Below are positions 26,825 through 36,592 of a DNA stretch of 64,000 nucleotides, piece by piece; the first letter of the stretch is position 1, and each line of letters starts with the position of its first letter. The notes beneath the pieces were generated by a model. That model was not told the origin of the DNA. It was given only the letters and a program-made list of their open reading frames with translations, and did no database searches. Both the position numbers and the translations under genes were made by a program. This DNA is from Clostridium tertium (lineage in GTDB: Bacteria > Bacillota > Clostridia > Clostridiales > Clostridiaceae). The stretch spans positions 157,871 through 221,870 of the forward strand of contig NZ_JAGGJY010000004.1 of NCBI RefSeq assembly GCF_017873245.1, read 5' to 3'.

Positions 26825-28156
26825 TTATTTTTCTTCTTTAACTCCTTGTGTATATTTTAAATATAACATAATACTAATTAATAAAGTACTAACTTCAGCT
26901 AAAGGGATAGTAATCCAAACCCCTGTCATTCCAAATAATCTAGATAATAATAATATCAATGGAATAACTACAATTAAGCCTCTTATAATAGAAATTATAA
27001 AGGATTCTTTTGCTTCATTAATTGATGCAAAAAATGATGTTGTTACTATATTCAATCCCATTATAAAAAAAGCTGTAAAGTAAATCTTAATACCTTCATT
27101 TGCTATAGAAAACAACTCTTGATTTCGCTCTTTATTAAAAACATTAATTATTTCTTCTGAAAATACTATTCCTAATAGATAACAAAGAGATCCAACAACT
27201 GCTGCTGTTATTAAAGCATACTTATATATAACTTTAACATTCTTACTTTTACCTTCGCCATAATTTTTACTTATTATTGGTTGTATTCCCTGAGCTATAC
27301 CAGTAAATATTGCAACTACTATTAAAGCAAGATTTGCTATTACTCCATAAGCTGCTACCCCTATGTTATTAGCAATACCTAAAATTGTAAAATTAAATAA
27401 CAACATTATTATCCCTGAAGAAAATTCCGTTATAAATGATGGTATTCCCAAAGAAATTATATTCTTTATATAATACTTACTAATCTTACATTTAATAAAT
27501 TTAAAATTATTTTTCTTTTTAATAAAATGTAATGCTAGTGCTATTAAACTAATTACCGGAGCAAGTCCAGTTGCAAATGCAGCTCCAAACATGCCTAGTT
27601 TAAAAGGAAATATAAAAACATAGTCTAAAATTATATTACTAAAACTTCCTAAAAGCATTGCTATCATAGATAAGTTTGGATTATCATCATTTCTTATAAA
27701 ACATATTATTATATTATTTATTATGAATGCACAAGAAAACATTAAAATTGTTTTTAAATAGACTCCAGCTAAAGGATTCACATTTTTATCTGCACCCAGT
27801 AGACTAGCAATATCATATGAAAAAAGTATCCCGACAATAGTTAAAATTAATCCAACTAGCACCCCTAAAATAATTGAATTGGTAAAAACTTTATTTGCCT
27901 TTTCCTTATTATTTCTACCTCTATATATAGAATATTTTGTTGCTGCTCCCATTCCAATCATTAACCCAATTCCACTAATTAAACTATATGCTGGTAAAAC
28001 CAAATTCAATGCAGTTAACCCAATACTTCCCACACCATTTGCTACAAAAAATGTATCAGCTAATATATAGCATGAAAGTCCTATCATGCTAATAACATTA
28101 AAAGATACATATTTTATGAAGCTTTTTAGAATACTATTACTTAATTCTATTCTCAT
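26825..28156 (-). CDS. MATE-family efflux pump (MepA-like)
   Basis: A 443-residue transporter with 12 predicted helices in two homologous halves (FIKYVSFNVISMIGLSCYIL in the first, NNIGVAAYGVIANLALIVVA in the second). The MATE family exports cations or drugs in exchange for Na+ or H+. The leader RNA upstream resembles the guanidine-IV (mepA) class, known from clostridial MATE genes, so guanidinium or related cations may be the inducer. GGAGGAGAG precedes the ATG. Confidence 0.88.
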   Translation of the reverse strand: MRIELSNSILKSFIKYVSFNVISMIGLSCYILADTFFVANGVGSIGLTALNLVLPAYSLISGIGLMIGMGAATKYSIYRGRNNKEKANKVFTNSIILGVLVGLILTIVGILFSYDIASLLGADKNVNPLAGVYLKTILMFSCAFIINNIIICFIRNDDNPNLSMIAMLLGSFSNIILDYVFIFPFKLGMFGAAFATGLAPVISLIALALHFIKKKNNFKFIKCKISKYYIKNIISLGIPSFITEFSSGIIMLLFNFTILGIANNIGVAAYGVIANLALIVVAIFTGIAQGIQPIISKNYGEGKSKNVKVIYKYALITAAVVGSLCYLLGIVFSEEIINVFNKERNQELFSIANEGIKIYFTAFFIMGLNIVTTSFFASINEAKESFIISIIRGLIVVIPLILLLSRLFGMTGVWITIPLAEVSTLLISIMLYLKYTQGVKEEK

Positions 28157-28175
28157 ATTTCTCTCCTCCTATAAA

Positions 28176-28290
28176 TAAAAAAAGCATTAGGTGGTTCATA
28201 CCCAAAGGCCTAATGGCATGAATCCCTAATGCTTGCTATACGAATATTATATCCGGCGACATAATCACTCAATGCTTATTTAATTAAAAC
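28176..28290 (-). ncRNA. Candidate guanidine-IV (mepA motif) riboswitch
   Basis: The leader runs on the minus strand from a good promoter (TTGACA 28319-28314, 17 bases, TAAAAT). It contains GTCGCCGGATATAATATTCG and then a hairpin in which AGCATTAGG pairs with CCTAATGCT, followed by TTTTTTT. The inner stem TTCAT/ATGAA extends that terminator. Size, position ahead of a MATE gene and the fused terminator fit the mepA motif that binds guanidine; I judged this from memory, without a covariance model. A repeat of the terminator arm (AAGCATTGAG) upstream could form the alternative pairing. Confidence 0.65.
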
Positions 28291-28380
28291 AATTTTATTA
28301 TAACTTACTCTTATTGTCAACATGTGAAACTTCCAATTTATTTATATTAATTTATTTCCTTAGTATTCTTAAATAATCTG

Positions 28381-29166
28381 TTACCTTAGCATCTTTTCTA
28401 TACATTCACTAACACTTGAAACATGATTATTAGCATAGCCCTTTAATTGTTCTTCTACATGATGAAATGTGAAGCTATTGTTAGTTAAATTAAACATAGA
28501 TAAGTCATTATATGAATCCCCAATTGCATAAAGCTTTTCTATATCTAAATTGTTAAGTTCTAATAATTTTTTTAGTCCATTTCCTTTTGAGCAATCTTTA
28601 GGAGCTATATCAACGAAATATTGATTTCTAAATGCTTCTACCGCATGTCCATACTTCTTTATTAATAAATTCTTTGCTTCTTCTGCTTTATCTATATCCA
28701 TATTTTTTGCAAATAAGCTTATAATTGAGTAATTTCTTTTTTTAGAAAATACATCTTCCTTTGATATTACACCTTTGAAGTAGTCCATTAAATGTTCTAT
28801 TCCACTAAAGTCCTCTGGATCTATAAGATAGTTACTTCCTTCATGTTCAAAATGAACACAAATGCCATCTTCATCTATAAACTCTCTAAATACTTCTTCT
28901 GCAACTTCACTAGTTATAAAATTATCATAAATTACATTATCGTTATTATCAATTATTATAGAACCGTTGCATGCAACTATGTAATCATATTCTATTTCAG
29001 GATATTTATTAAATATTTTATGTATTCCTTCTAAGCTTCTCCCTGTGGATATTATAAACTTATGACCTTCTTCCTTAAGCTTTAATATGGCATTTATATC
29101 TTCTTCATTGATAATTTCATCATTTTGTACTAAAGTTCCATCTAAATCACAAGCTAAATATTTCAT
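28381..29166 (-). CDS. Cof-type HAD phosphatase
   Basis: Motif I is CDLDGTLVQ (residues 5-13); motif II is STGRS; motif III/IV is KGNGLKKLLE ... GDSYNDLSMF. The 261-residue length and C2-type cap place it in the Cof/YbiV/YkrA subfamily, which removes phosphate from sugar phosphates or flavin. The substrate is not predictable. It is monocistronic. The start at 29166 follows a GGGG-containing site. Confidence 0.87.
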   Translation of the reverse strand: MKYLACDLDGTLVQNDEIINEEDINAILKLKEEGHKFIISTGRSLEGIHKIFNKYPEIEYDYIVACNGSIIIDNNDNVIYDNFITSEVAEEVFREFIDEDGICVHFEHEGSNYLIDPEDFSGIEHLMDYFKGVISKEDVFSKKRNYSIISLFAKNMDIDKAEEAKNLLIKKYGHAVEAFRNQYFVDIAPKDCSKGNGLKKLLELNNLDIEKLYAIGDSYNDLSMFNLTNNSFTFHHVEEQLKGYANNHVSSVSECIEKMLR

Positions 29167-29361
29167 TTATATACACTCCCCTAATATTTTCTACTTTCAA
29201 ATTATAACATATAGTACTAATTTTTAATTTTTAAGATATGAAATTTTAAAATTAAATTATATTTTCTTACCATACTTAACATTAGTTATTTTCATTACAC
29301 CTTTCATTGTAAAATATGAATATTTATTTTTAAATGTTATATAGAGAAAAGATTATCAAGG

Positions 29362-29409
29362 AAAAAAATTAAAAGCAAAATAACATTATATTAATGTTAT
29401 TTTGCTTTT
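29362..29409 (-). terminator. 18-bp perfect terminator hairpin after hydA
   Basis: AAAAGCAAAATAACATTA (29371-29388) pairs perfectly over TAT with its complement to 29409. On the minus strand a T-run follows. Confidence 0.9.
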
Positions 29410-29424
29410 TTATTTTAACTTACT

Positions 29425-31152
29425 CTATTTATTATATTTTATATGAAGTAATTCGTGAGCCTTTCCATGTCCTGGTTCTCCCATAAATGTTTCATACATT
29501 TTATTTAAAGCACCATTTTCATGTGATTTTCTCTTCTTTAATACATTTTTATCTTGGTTATATAGCACTGATGCTCTTACGCTTCTGATATCCATAGTTA
29601 ATCTATCTGAAGCATTTACATGAGGTTGTCCCCCACCATTTACACATCCGCCTGGGCATGCCATTACTTCTATAAAGTGATATTTTTTATCATTAATTTT
29701 TCCACTCTTCATAAAATCAAATAGGCTTGAAGCTCCGTTTATGACTGCAACATTATAATTATCTCCACCTATTTCAACTGTAGCTTCTTTTATTCCAGCT
29801 AAACCTCTTACTTGTTCATACTCTATATTTTCTAAATCTTTACCTTCAACAAAATCTTTTGCTGTTCTTAGTGCAGCTTCCATAACACCACCTGTTGCTC
29901 CAAATATAGCTCCTGCTCCAGTGTATTCTCCCATTGCTGGATCTGCTTCACTATCTTCAAGCTTAGCAAAGTCTATTTTAGCATCCTTAATCATTTTTGC
30001 TAATTCTCTCGTTGTTATTACAGCATCTATATTTCTTATTCCGTTATTCTCCATTTCAGGTCTATCTGCCTCATATTTCTTTGCAGTACAAGGCATTATT
30101 GTTACTGTAAATACGTTCTTAGGATCTACATCTGCAACTTGTGGATAATAAGTTTTACTAGCTGTTCCAAATATTTGTTGTGGTGATTTAGCACTTGATA
30201 AATGTTCTATAAAGTTTGGATAATAATTTTCAACTTGTCTAACCCATGCAGGACAACAAGATGTAAACATAGGGAATGGTCCACCAGTTTTAATTCTTTG
30301 AATTAACTCGGTAGCTTCCTCCATTATTGTCATATCAGCTCCAAAGTTTATATCAAAAATCTTATCAAAACCAAGTTCCCTTAATGCTGTATATACTTTT
30401 CCTGTAACATCTACCCCATAGCCCATCTTAAATAGTTCTCCCATGGCAGTTCTAACTGATGGTGCCATTGCTACTATAACGTGCTTTTCTTGATCTGCTA
30501 ATGCATCTTTTACTCTATCCATATGAGATTTTTCTGATAAAGCATCTACTGGACATGCAGCTACACATTGTCCACATAATAAACAATTAGTATCATCAAA
30601 ACACTTTAAATTTTCTGGTCCAACTATTTTTTGTCCATCTACTTCTATGAACTTTATTGATTCAGTTCCTGTTTTTGTTTTACATGCAGCTACACATCTT
30701 CCACATGTAACGCACTTTGTTCTATCTAAAACTATTGATTTACTTCTATCATCTACATATTCTGATTTATCTGCAACAACAAAAGGCTTAGAAGCTCTTG
30801 CTTTAGTTTTTATTACTAACTTTAAAAATTCACAGTTTTCTCTTCTTTTACATGGTCCACATTTGAACTCATGTTTATCTAATAATGATGAAACTGTACT
30901 TTTAACTTCTTCTTGAACTCTTTCTGTATTAGTATTAATAACCATTCCATCCTCTGGAATAAAACAACACGCTTTAACTAAATCTTCTTGTCCTTCAACT
31001 TCAACTAGGCATACTCCACATTGTCCAACATTACTGCAATCTTCTAAAAAACATAAGGCTGGAATATCTATCCCATTTTCTTTAGCTATTTTCATCAAAT
31101 TCTTATTATCATCTACTAGAATTTTATTTCCATTAATAGTTATGTTCTTCAT
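29425..31152 (-). CDS. hydA: [FeFe] hydrogenase, CpI type
   Basis: It reduces protons to H2 with electrons from ferredoxin, in the cytosol. Domains in order: an N-terminal [2Fe-2S] ferredoxin fold (CFLEDCSNVGQCGVCLVEV), a His-ligated [4Fe-4S] site (HEFKCGPCKRRENCEF), two [4Fe-4S] motifs (CVTCGRCVAAC, CLLCGQCVAACP) and the H-cluster domain. The latter has L1 TSCCPAW, L2 MPCTAKKYE and L3 ACPGGCVNGGGQP. The 575-residue length equals CpI of C. pasteurianum. A Rex site lies 40 bases upstream. It is monocistronic. Confidence 0.95.
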   Translation of the reverse strand: MKNITINGNKILVDDNKNLMKIAKENGIDIPALCFLEDCSNVGQCGVCLVEVEGQEDLVKACCFIPEDGMVINTNTERVQEEVKSTVSSLLDKHEFKCGPCKRRENCEFLKLVIKTKARASKPFVVADKSEYVDDRSKSIVLDRTKCVTCGRCVAACKTKTGTESIKFIEVDGQKIVGPENLKCFDDTNCLLCGQCVAACPVDALSEKSHMDRVKDALADQEKHVIVAMAPSVRTAMGELFKMGYGVDVTGKVYTALRELGFDKIFDINFGADMTIMEEATELIQRIKTGGPFPMFTSCCPAWVRQVENYYPNFIEHLSSAKSPQQIFGTASKTYYPQVADVDPKNVFTVTIMPCTAKKYEADRPEMENNGIRNIDAVITTRELAKMIKDAKIDFAKLEDSEADPAMGEYTGAGAIFGATGGVMEAALRTAKDFVEGKDLENIEYEQVRGLAGIKEATVEIGGDNYNVAVINGASSLFDFMKSGKINDKKYHFIEVMACPGGCVNGGGQPHVNASDRLTMDIRSVRASVLYNQDKNVLKKRKSHENGALNKMYETFMGEPGHGKAHELLHIKYNK

Positions 31153-31191
31153 TATAACTCCCCCTATAACCGAATGGTAAGTAAATTATCC

Positions 31192-31209
31192 TTGTTAGAA
31201 TATTAACAA
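31192..31209. promoter_or_regulatory. Rex operator ahead of hydA
   Basis: TTGTTAGAATATTAACAA matches the Rex consensus TTGTTAnnnnnnTAACAA exactly. It lies 40 bases before the hydA start. Rex senses the NADH/NAD ratio and would let hydrogenase rise when NADH accumulates. Confidence 0.8.
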
Positions 31210-31451
31210 TTTTATTTTACACCATATTTGCAATAATTACTATCTTTTAACCATTATTATTTTCTTAGATTTTCTCCACTTATGATTTTACGACAAAAAA
31301 TGCATATGAACAATGTAAAATTATAGTCAAAAGTGTATTCTTTTAACTCTTTTTATTAAAACTCAAATAAAAAGACATTTTAATAATGTCTTTTTAATAT
31401 ATTTTCTAAAAATTTTTAAATTTATATTATTTAACATAAATTATTTAAAGT
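31210..31451. other. Intergenic stretch between hydA and the DUF1622 gene
   Basis: About 300 bases lie between the two genes, including the Rex site. A hairpin at 31369-31395 (AAAAAGACATT/AATGTCTTTTT) is the terminator of the DUF1622 gene. No small gene is seen. Confidence 0.6.
31369..31395 (-). terminator. Terminator of the DUF1622 gene
   Basis: AAAAAGACATT pairs with AATGTCTTTTT over TTAAT, about 55 bases past the stop at 31452. Confidence 0.75.
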
Positions 31452-31781
31452 TTACTTTTCACTATGAGAATCCGCTTTCATTTCCCAATGTATAACAAAA
31501 GCTAGTATAGCTCTTAAAATTATTATTGCAGCTAATATATACATTTCATCTAAAGATCTTACTATTACTGTTTTTAATATTTCTGCACCTAACTTAAATT
31601 CAAGTGCAAGTGTTAATGACTGTGCAAATTCCACCTTTATAGGATAATTATTTTTAGTAACTATGTTTACTATAAACTTATAAAAAGCTTTAATTGCGCC
31701 AACTATTATTATCAATATTCCCATTAACTCTAAAAGGTGTATTGCAACTGTAGTTATTAAATCCACAAAATGTTCTATCAA
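31452..31781 (-). CDS. DUF1622 membrane protein
   Basis: A 109-residue protein with three hydrophobic helices (LLELMGILIIIVGAIKAFYKFI; then FAQSLTLALEFKLGAEILKTVI; then YILAAIIILRAILAFVIHWEM). The EFKLGAEILKTV segment is the mark of the DUF1622 family. Its function is unknown. GGGGATAGG precedes the ATG. It is monocistronic. Confidence 0.8.
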   Translation of the reverse strand: MIEHFVDLITTVAIHLLELMGILIIIVGAIKAFYKFIVNIVTKNNYPIKVEFAQSLTLALEFKLGAEILKTVIVRSLDEMYILAAIIILRAILAFVIHWEMKADSHSEK

Positions 31782-31923
31782 AACCTATCCCCTCCAAACT
31801 TGTCCTTATCAACAATTATCTTTTATAATAAAAAATAAGTAAAGCGATTTAAACAAATTTAGAATTTTTATTGCGTTTTTATGTTAATATAATACTATAA
31901 AATATATTTATTTGAGGTACCAT

Positions 31924-32811
31924 ATGATACAAGTATATAATAGAAAAACAAATAATTATGAAGTAGAAAAAGTTGCAGGCGGAAATTATATAAAGTGGTC
32001 TTATAATTCACCAGTTGGAAAAGGCTTAACAGAGCTTTTAGTTAAGAAAAAGTTATTTTCAAAACTTTATGGAGCTTATTGTGATACTTCATTAAGTAAA
32101 AAGAAAATATCTAATTTTATAAAAGATTTTGATATAGATATGAATATTAGCTCAAGTGCTATTGAGGATTTTAATAATTTCAATGATTTTTTTGTAAGAT
32201 CGCTAAAAGAAGATGCTAGACCAATTGAAACTAATAATAATCTTCTTATTTCTCCTGGAGATGGAAGGTTATTTGCACATGAAAATATATCTGTAGATAA
32301 ACTAGTTCAGGTTAAAGGAATTCATTATAGTTTATCTGAATTAATCGCTGATGATGATATAGCTAAGGAATATGAAGGTGGAGTATGCTTAGTTTTAAGA
32401 CTTTGTCCTACTGACTATCATAGATTTCATTTTGTTGATAATGGGACTCCTATGCAAAGTAACTTTATTAATGGTAACTATTATTCTGTTAATCCAGTTG
32501 CCCTTGAAAGGATTGCTAAACTTTATTGTCAAAATAAAAGAGAATGGAGCTTATTTAAATCTGATAACTTTGGTGATATTATTCACATTGAAGTTGGAGC
32601 TACTTGCGTTGGAACAATTATACAAACATATACTCCAGGTAATAGAGTTATAAAAGGAGAAGAAAAAGGCTACTTTAAGTTTGGTGGTTCAACTACTATT
32701 CTTCTATTTAAAAAAGATACAATTAAAATCGATGAAGATATAATAAATCAAACAAATCTTGGATTTGAATGTAAGGTTCTAATGGGTGAGACGATAGGCA
32801 AAAAAAGTTGA
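31924..32811 (+). CDS. psd: Phosphatidylserine decarboxylase proenzyme
   Basis: It makes phosphatidylethanolamine from phosphatidylserine at the membrane. The proenzyme cleaves itself at GGST (Ser256 counted from ATG 31924), and that Ser becomes the pyruvoyl group. Other family motifs are [21 protein letters not shown] and [10 protein letters not shown] (catalytic His). The 295-residue length fits the clostridial type II form. ATG 31924 is chosen because GAGGT lies six bases before it; an in-frame TTG at 31912 overlaps that site. No phosphatidylserine synthase gene is adjacent. Confidence 0.92.
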   Translation: MIQVYNRKTNNYEVEKVAGGNYIKWSYNSPVGKGLTELLVKKKLFSKLYGAYCDTSLSKKKISNFIKDFDIDMNISSSAIEDFNNFNDFFVRSLKEDARPIETNNNLLISPGDGRLFAHENISVDKLVQVKGIHYSLSELIADDDIAKEYEGGVCLVLRLCPTDYHRFHFVDNGTPMQSNFINGNYYSVNPVALERIAKLYCQNKREWSLFKSDNFGDIIHIEVGATCVGTIIQTYTPGNRVIKGEEKGYFKFGGSTTILLFKKDTIKIDEDIINQTNLGFECKVLMGETIGKKS

Positions 32812-32922
32812 GTCTATAAGACTTTTTAATTAAAATTTATAGCTTATAAAAACAAAGTCTATAACAAGTACCTAAAATAGAATTTCTTATATATTAAAAA
32901 AGTATTATGGGAGTTAGAATTT

Positions 32923-33726
32923 ATGGGAGACTTAATATATAGATTATTATTATTTTTAAACAGCAGTAAAGAAAATGATATTAATTATAATATAGCAATA
33001 ACTATGCTTAGGAATATACGATCTATTCCTAATATGTCTATAAGCAAACTGGCTGATCTTTGTTTTACATCACCAGCTGCAATAACAAGATTTTGTCATA
33101 AACTAGGGTATTCTAATTTTATAGAGTTTAAAGAAAACATAAAGATAAATATAGGTCACTATACTAAAGGTCTCATGAAGCCTAAAGCTATGCATTATGA
33201 TCTACCAAGAGAAGATATACTAAATAATATGTCTTTAGAAATTATAAATGAAATAGAAACATTTAAATCATTTATAGATTTAAAAGTTATTGATAGAGTG
33301 GTAGAACTTATTTTCAATAGTAATAATGTATGTATATTCGGAACACAATTTTCACAGCTAATGGCACAAGAATTACAGCGTAAACTAGTTAATATTTCTA
33401 AATTAATTTATCACGCTAATGATGTTCAAGAACAAGAAAGACTTGCTGATGAATTAGATGAAAATTCATTAGCAATTCTCATTTCTCCTACTGGTAGATT
33501 TACACTATATCATGAAAGACTTTGGAGAAAAATAGAGAAAAGTTCAGCTACAGTAGTAGTTATTACCGAACAACATAAACCTGAATATATGAAAAGAAGT
33601 GATTATATAATTTATTTACCACCTAGAAATGATTCAAATGAATATGTTCAAAACCATAGATATGACTTAAGTTATCTACTTGAATATATTTATATTAGAT
33701 ACGGAAGCATGTATAAAAACAGTTAA
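32923..33726 (+). CDS. RpiR/MurR-family regulator
   Basis: The N-terminal 80 residues form an HTH_6 domain (MSISKLADLCFTSPAAITRFCHKLGYSNF). The C-terminal half is a SIS sugar-phosphate domain (VCIFGTQFSQLMAQELQRKL ... AILISPTGRFTLYHERLW). Such regulators sense phosphosugars. It converges with the GH4 phospho-glycosidase gene beyond a shared terminator, so it could control sugar use there, but this is not shown. A GGGAG site precedes the ATG. Confidence 0.85.
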   Translation: MGDLIYRLLLFLNSSKENDINYNIAITMLRNIRSIPNMSISKLADLCFTSPAAITRFCHKLGYSNFIEFKENIKINIGHYTKGLMKPKAMHYDLPREDILNNMSLEIINEIETFKSFIDLKVIDRVVELIFNSNNVCIFGTQFSQLMAQELQRKLVNISKLIYHANDVQEQERLADELDENSLAILISPTGRFTLYHERLWRKIEKSSATVVVITEQHKPEYMKRSDYIIYLPPRNDSNEYVQNHRYDLSYLLEYIYIRYGSMYKNS

Positions 33727-33780
33727 TAGTGAAAGTGAAAAAGTTAAGGAAAACTTACTTCTTACTAGCTTCTATAGGTA

Positions 33781-33815
33781 AAAAAGAACTCAATTTTAAA
33801 AATTGAGTTCTTTTT
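33781..33815. terminator. Bidirectional terminator
   Basis: AAAAAGAACTCAATTTT pairs with AAAATTGAGTTCTTTTT almost without a loop. It serves the convergent RpiR and GH4 genes. Confidence 0.88.
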
Positions 33816-33876
33816 ATTTCATAACTCATTAAGATGAGTTATTTCCTTAATTATTCATTATACATTATAACTTGTA

Positions 33877-35241
33877 TTAAAACTCTGCTCTTTCTACCTT
33901 CTCAATTTTTTCTATAACATCTTTAAATTGTGGTAAATAGTCCTTATGAGCTAGTAACATTTCATTTAACAACTTTCTTCCTCTTACATCATCAGATATT
34001 AAAGGATTAGTTACCATTGCTAATAATGCTATATTATAATCTCCTGTATATGCTGCTTCTGCTGCTAACCTTTCAAATGATTTTATTTGTCCAGCTAATC
34101 CTTGTGCGAATATTGGTAAATCAGTAACTGTTTCTACTGGAACTGGACCATTTTTTCCTATATAACAACTTACTTCTATAGCTGAATCATCTTCAAATTG
34201 TTTTAAAGTTCCGTTATTTCTAGTATTTACAGCAATTATAGTGTCTTTATCATTATATATTCCATTTATAACATTACATGCAACATCTGAATAGTGAGCT
34301 CCACCACGTTTAGCCAATTCTTCTGGCTTTTCTTGTAGATTAACATCCTTATACATTTCAAATAATTTCTTTTCTACTTCCATTACTACTTCTGCTCTAG
34401 TTTTTCCTTTTTTAAACTCTTCTAATTCACTATTTAACATATCTCTAGTTTTATAGTAATATCTGTGATAAGGACAAGGAATTATTCCAAATGCCTTCAT
34501 TGTTGCAACATCCCAATTAAATCCCTTTATATTCGCCATTGTTTGAGTCTTTGTATCAGGTGCTGTTAATGCTTTAATAATTTCTGCTGTAACATCATTT
34601 CCATCTAAATAAACTTTTTCTGCATAAACCATATGATTTAATCCTGCAAAATCAACTGTTACTCTATTACTATCTACACCCAATATCTCTGCAAATGAAT
34701 ATTGTAGACCAATAGGTACATTACAAACACCTACTACTTTTTTATGAACTCCATATCTTAATAATGCTTCAGTAACTATTCCAGCTGGGTTTGTAAAGTT
34801 TATTAACCATGCATTTGGACATAACTCACTTATATCCTTTGCTATATCTAGTATAACTGGTACAGTTCTTAATGCTTTAAATAATCCTCCAGCTCCATTA
34901 GTTTCTTGTCCTAAAAATCCATGGCTTAATGGAATTCTTTCATCTTTAACTCTTGCAGGTAATAACCCTACTCTTAATTGTGTTGTTACGAAATCTGCAT
35001 CTTTTAAAGCTTCTCTTCTATCTAAAGTTAAATGGATATTCATTGGTACTCCAGCTTTTTCTACCATTCTTTTTGCTAATGCACCAACTATCTCTAATTT
35101 TTCTTTACCTTCTTCAATATCTACTAGCCAATAATCACTTACAGGCATTTCATCATATCTCTTAATTAATCCCTCTACTAATTCAGGTGTATAACTTGAT
35201 CCACCACCTATTGTAACTATTTTTAAACTTTTTTTATCCAT
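33877..35241 (-). CDS. GH4 6-phospho-glycosidase (beta-glucosidase/chitobiase type)
   Basis: An NAD- and metal-dependent hydrolase of phosphorylated disaccharides in the cytosol. The N-terminal Rossmann motif is KIVTIGGGSSYTPELVEGLI. The family residues are in NFTNPAGIVTEAL and GVCNVPIG (Cys metal ligand) and FAGLNHM (His). The CNVP form belongs to the LicH/CelF/ChbF group, which acts on cellobiose- or chitobiose-6-phosphate. With the chitinases in this genome, chitobiose is a reasonable but unproven substrate. The start is ATG 35241, preceded by GGGGG; the in-frame ATG 15 bases earlier overlaps that site. No PTS genes are adjacent. Confidence 0.88.
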   Translation of the reverse strand: MDKKSLKIVTIGGGSSYTPELVEGLIKRYDEMPVSDYWLVDIEEGKEKLEIVGALAKRMVEKAGVPMNIHLTLDRREALKDADFVTTQLRVGLLPARVKDERIPLSHGFLGQETNGAGGLFKALRTVPVILDIAKDISELCPNAWLINFTNPAGIVTEALLRYGVHKKVVGVCNVPIGLQYSFAEILGVDSNRVTVDFAGLNHMVYAEKVYLDGNDVTAEIIKALTAPDTKTQTMANIKGFNWDVATMKAFGIIPCPYHRYYYKTRDMLNSELEEFKKGKTRAEVVMEVEKKLFEMYKDVNLQEKPEELAKRGGAHYSDVACNVINGIYNDKDTIIAVNTRNNGTLKQFEDDSAIEVSCYIGKNGPVPVETVTDLPIFAQGLAGQIKSFERLAAEAAYTGDYNIALLAMVTNPLISDDVRGRKLLNEMLLAHKDYLPQFKDVIEKIEKVERAEF

Positions 35242-35349
35242 ACTCTTAACCCCCATAACTTTTAATTATTCATTATCTCTATACCTTAATTATATCTATA
35301 TATCTTAGAAAACAATTTCAAAATTTGAAAATCCAATTAAACTTTAAAT

Positions 35350-36492
35350 TTAATTTTTTATAATTATATTTTTTATTTCAGACTTAAATTTTTCTTCGTT
35401 ACCATTAAAAATTATAAGATTTATCCCCATTTCTTTAGCTCTTGCTTTAACTGCTGCCTTCACAGGCTCTTTTGTTGCAACTAAAATTTTATATACCTTT
35501 TCCCCTCCAATTTGATTACTATATACATCTAGCTCATTTAATGCATCTTCATTATATTTATCACTATCTTTACATGATATGCAAATAGCAACTGAGTCTT
35601 TTACTGCAACTACATCAACTTCATTTCTAACTATCTTACTCTTATCATTCCATAAGAACATAACTCCACTTTTAACTTCATCAATTTCTTTAATTTCACT
35701 AATCATAATATTTGTTGCCATCTCAAGCCAAGTTCCACTTTTAAATATAAATGATTTTAAATATTCATTTTTGAAATTAACATGAATTTCATTATTAGGA
35801 GTCTCATTATAATCCATCCCATTAATTTCTTTTAATTTATTTAATATTTTATTTAATATAATTTTTTCTTCTTTAGTTAAGAATTCAGTTTTTATAGTAA
35901 CCTTTTTAGTATCCTGATAGTCATGTATAAAAATATTTGAATCATATAGCTTTTGCTTATACTTATGCCATAGTTCTAAATTTTCATATATCTTTTTAGT
36001 TAAATAAATTAAATCATCTTTATCACAAAGATCACTTGAATCATTTAAAAGTTCTCCTCCAGATGCCTTTATAAGATTATCTAATTGCATATCCTCATAT
36101 TCTTCTTTAATAACTTTAATACTCTTATCAAATATATATAAAAACTTATTTTTTATATCTACATATATTGAATTTAACAAATTATCTTTGCTTATATTTA
36201 GTAATGTCAAAGAATTTACTCTGCTACCACCTGTTAAATTAACTAATATATTTCTATTTTTATTTTCATTTATTATTTTAACTAATTTATTAACTTCACC
36301 TTCATTGACAATAGTCTTATTAAATTTCACATTTGGAATATAACTTTCATAATATTTTTTTACAGAATCCATTAGAGTTTCGTTATTTTTATCATATATA
36401 AACAAGACTTCCTTTGGATTAAATTTCTTTGTTGCTAATATATTAGCTTGATTATGCTCATCTAGTTGATTTATTAATATATCTACATTCAT
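35350..36492 (-). CDS. CARF-DUF1887 nuclease, Card1/Can2-like, without a CRISPR locus
   Basis: An N-terminal CARF-like domain (1-135) carries the ligand loop VNLTGGSRVNS (TGGSR at 87-91), where cyclic oligoadenylate binds in relatives. A middle helical part follows. The C-terminal PD-(D/E)XK-like domain shows GTWLEMAT (Glu257), NEVDVVAV (Asp293) and ISCK (Lys308); the usual second acidic residue is Ser306. The 380-residue length fits Card1/Can2. Such proteins are type III CRISPR ancillary nucleases switched on by cA4. No cas gene or repeat array lies in this window, so it works alone or in trans. It precedes the GH4 gene by 108 bases. Confidence 0.85.
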   Translation of the reverse strand: MNVDILINQLDEHNQANILATKKFNPKEVLFIYDKNNETLMDSVKKYYESYIPNVKFNKTIVNEGEVNKLVKIINENKNRNILVNLTGGSRVNSLTLLNISKDNLLNSIYVDIKNKFLYIFDKSIKVIKEEYEDMQLDNLIKASGGELLNDSSDLCDKDDLIYLTKKIYENLELWHKYKQKLYDSNIFIHDYQDTKKVTIKTEFLTKEEKIILNKILNKLKEINGMDYNETPNNEIHVNFKNEYLKSFIFKSGTWLEMATNIMISEIKEIDEVKSGVMFLWNDKSKIVRNEVDVVAVKDSVAICISCKDSDKYNEDALNELDVYSNQIGGEKVYKILVATKEPVKAAVKARAKEMGINLIIFNGNEEKFKSEIKNIIIKN

Positions 36493-36592
36493 ACCTATAA
36501 TCCTTCTTTTTGAATTTATATACTTTTAATTTATCCAAAGAGAGCATTTTTATCCTAAATAAATACATATACCTATATTCATATAATATAAA

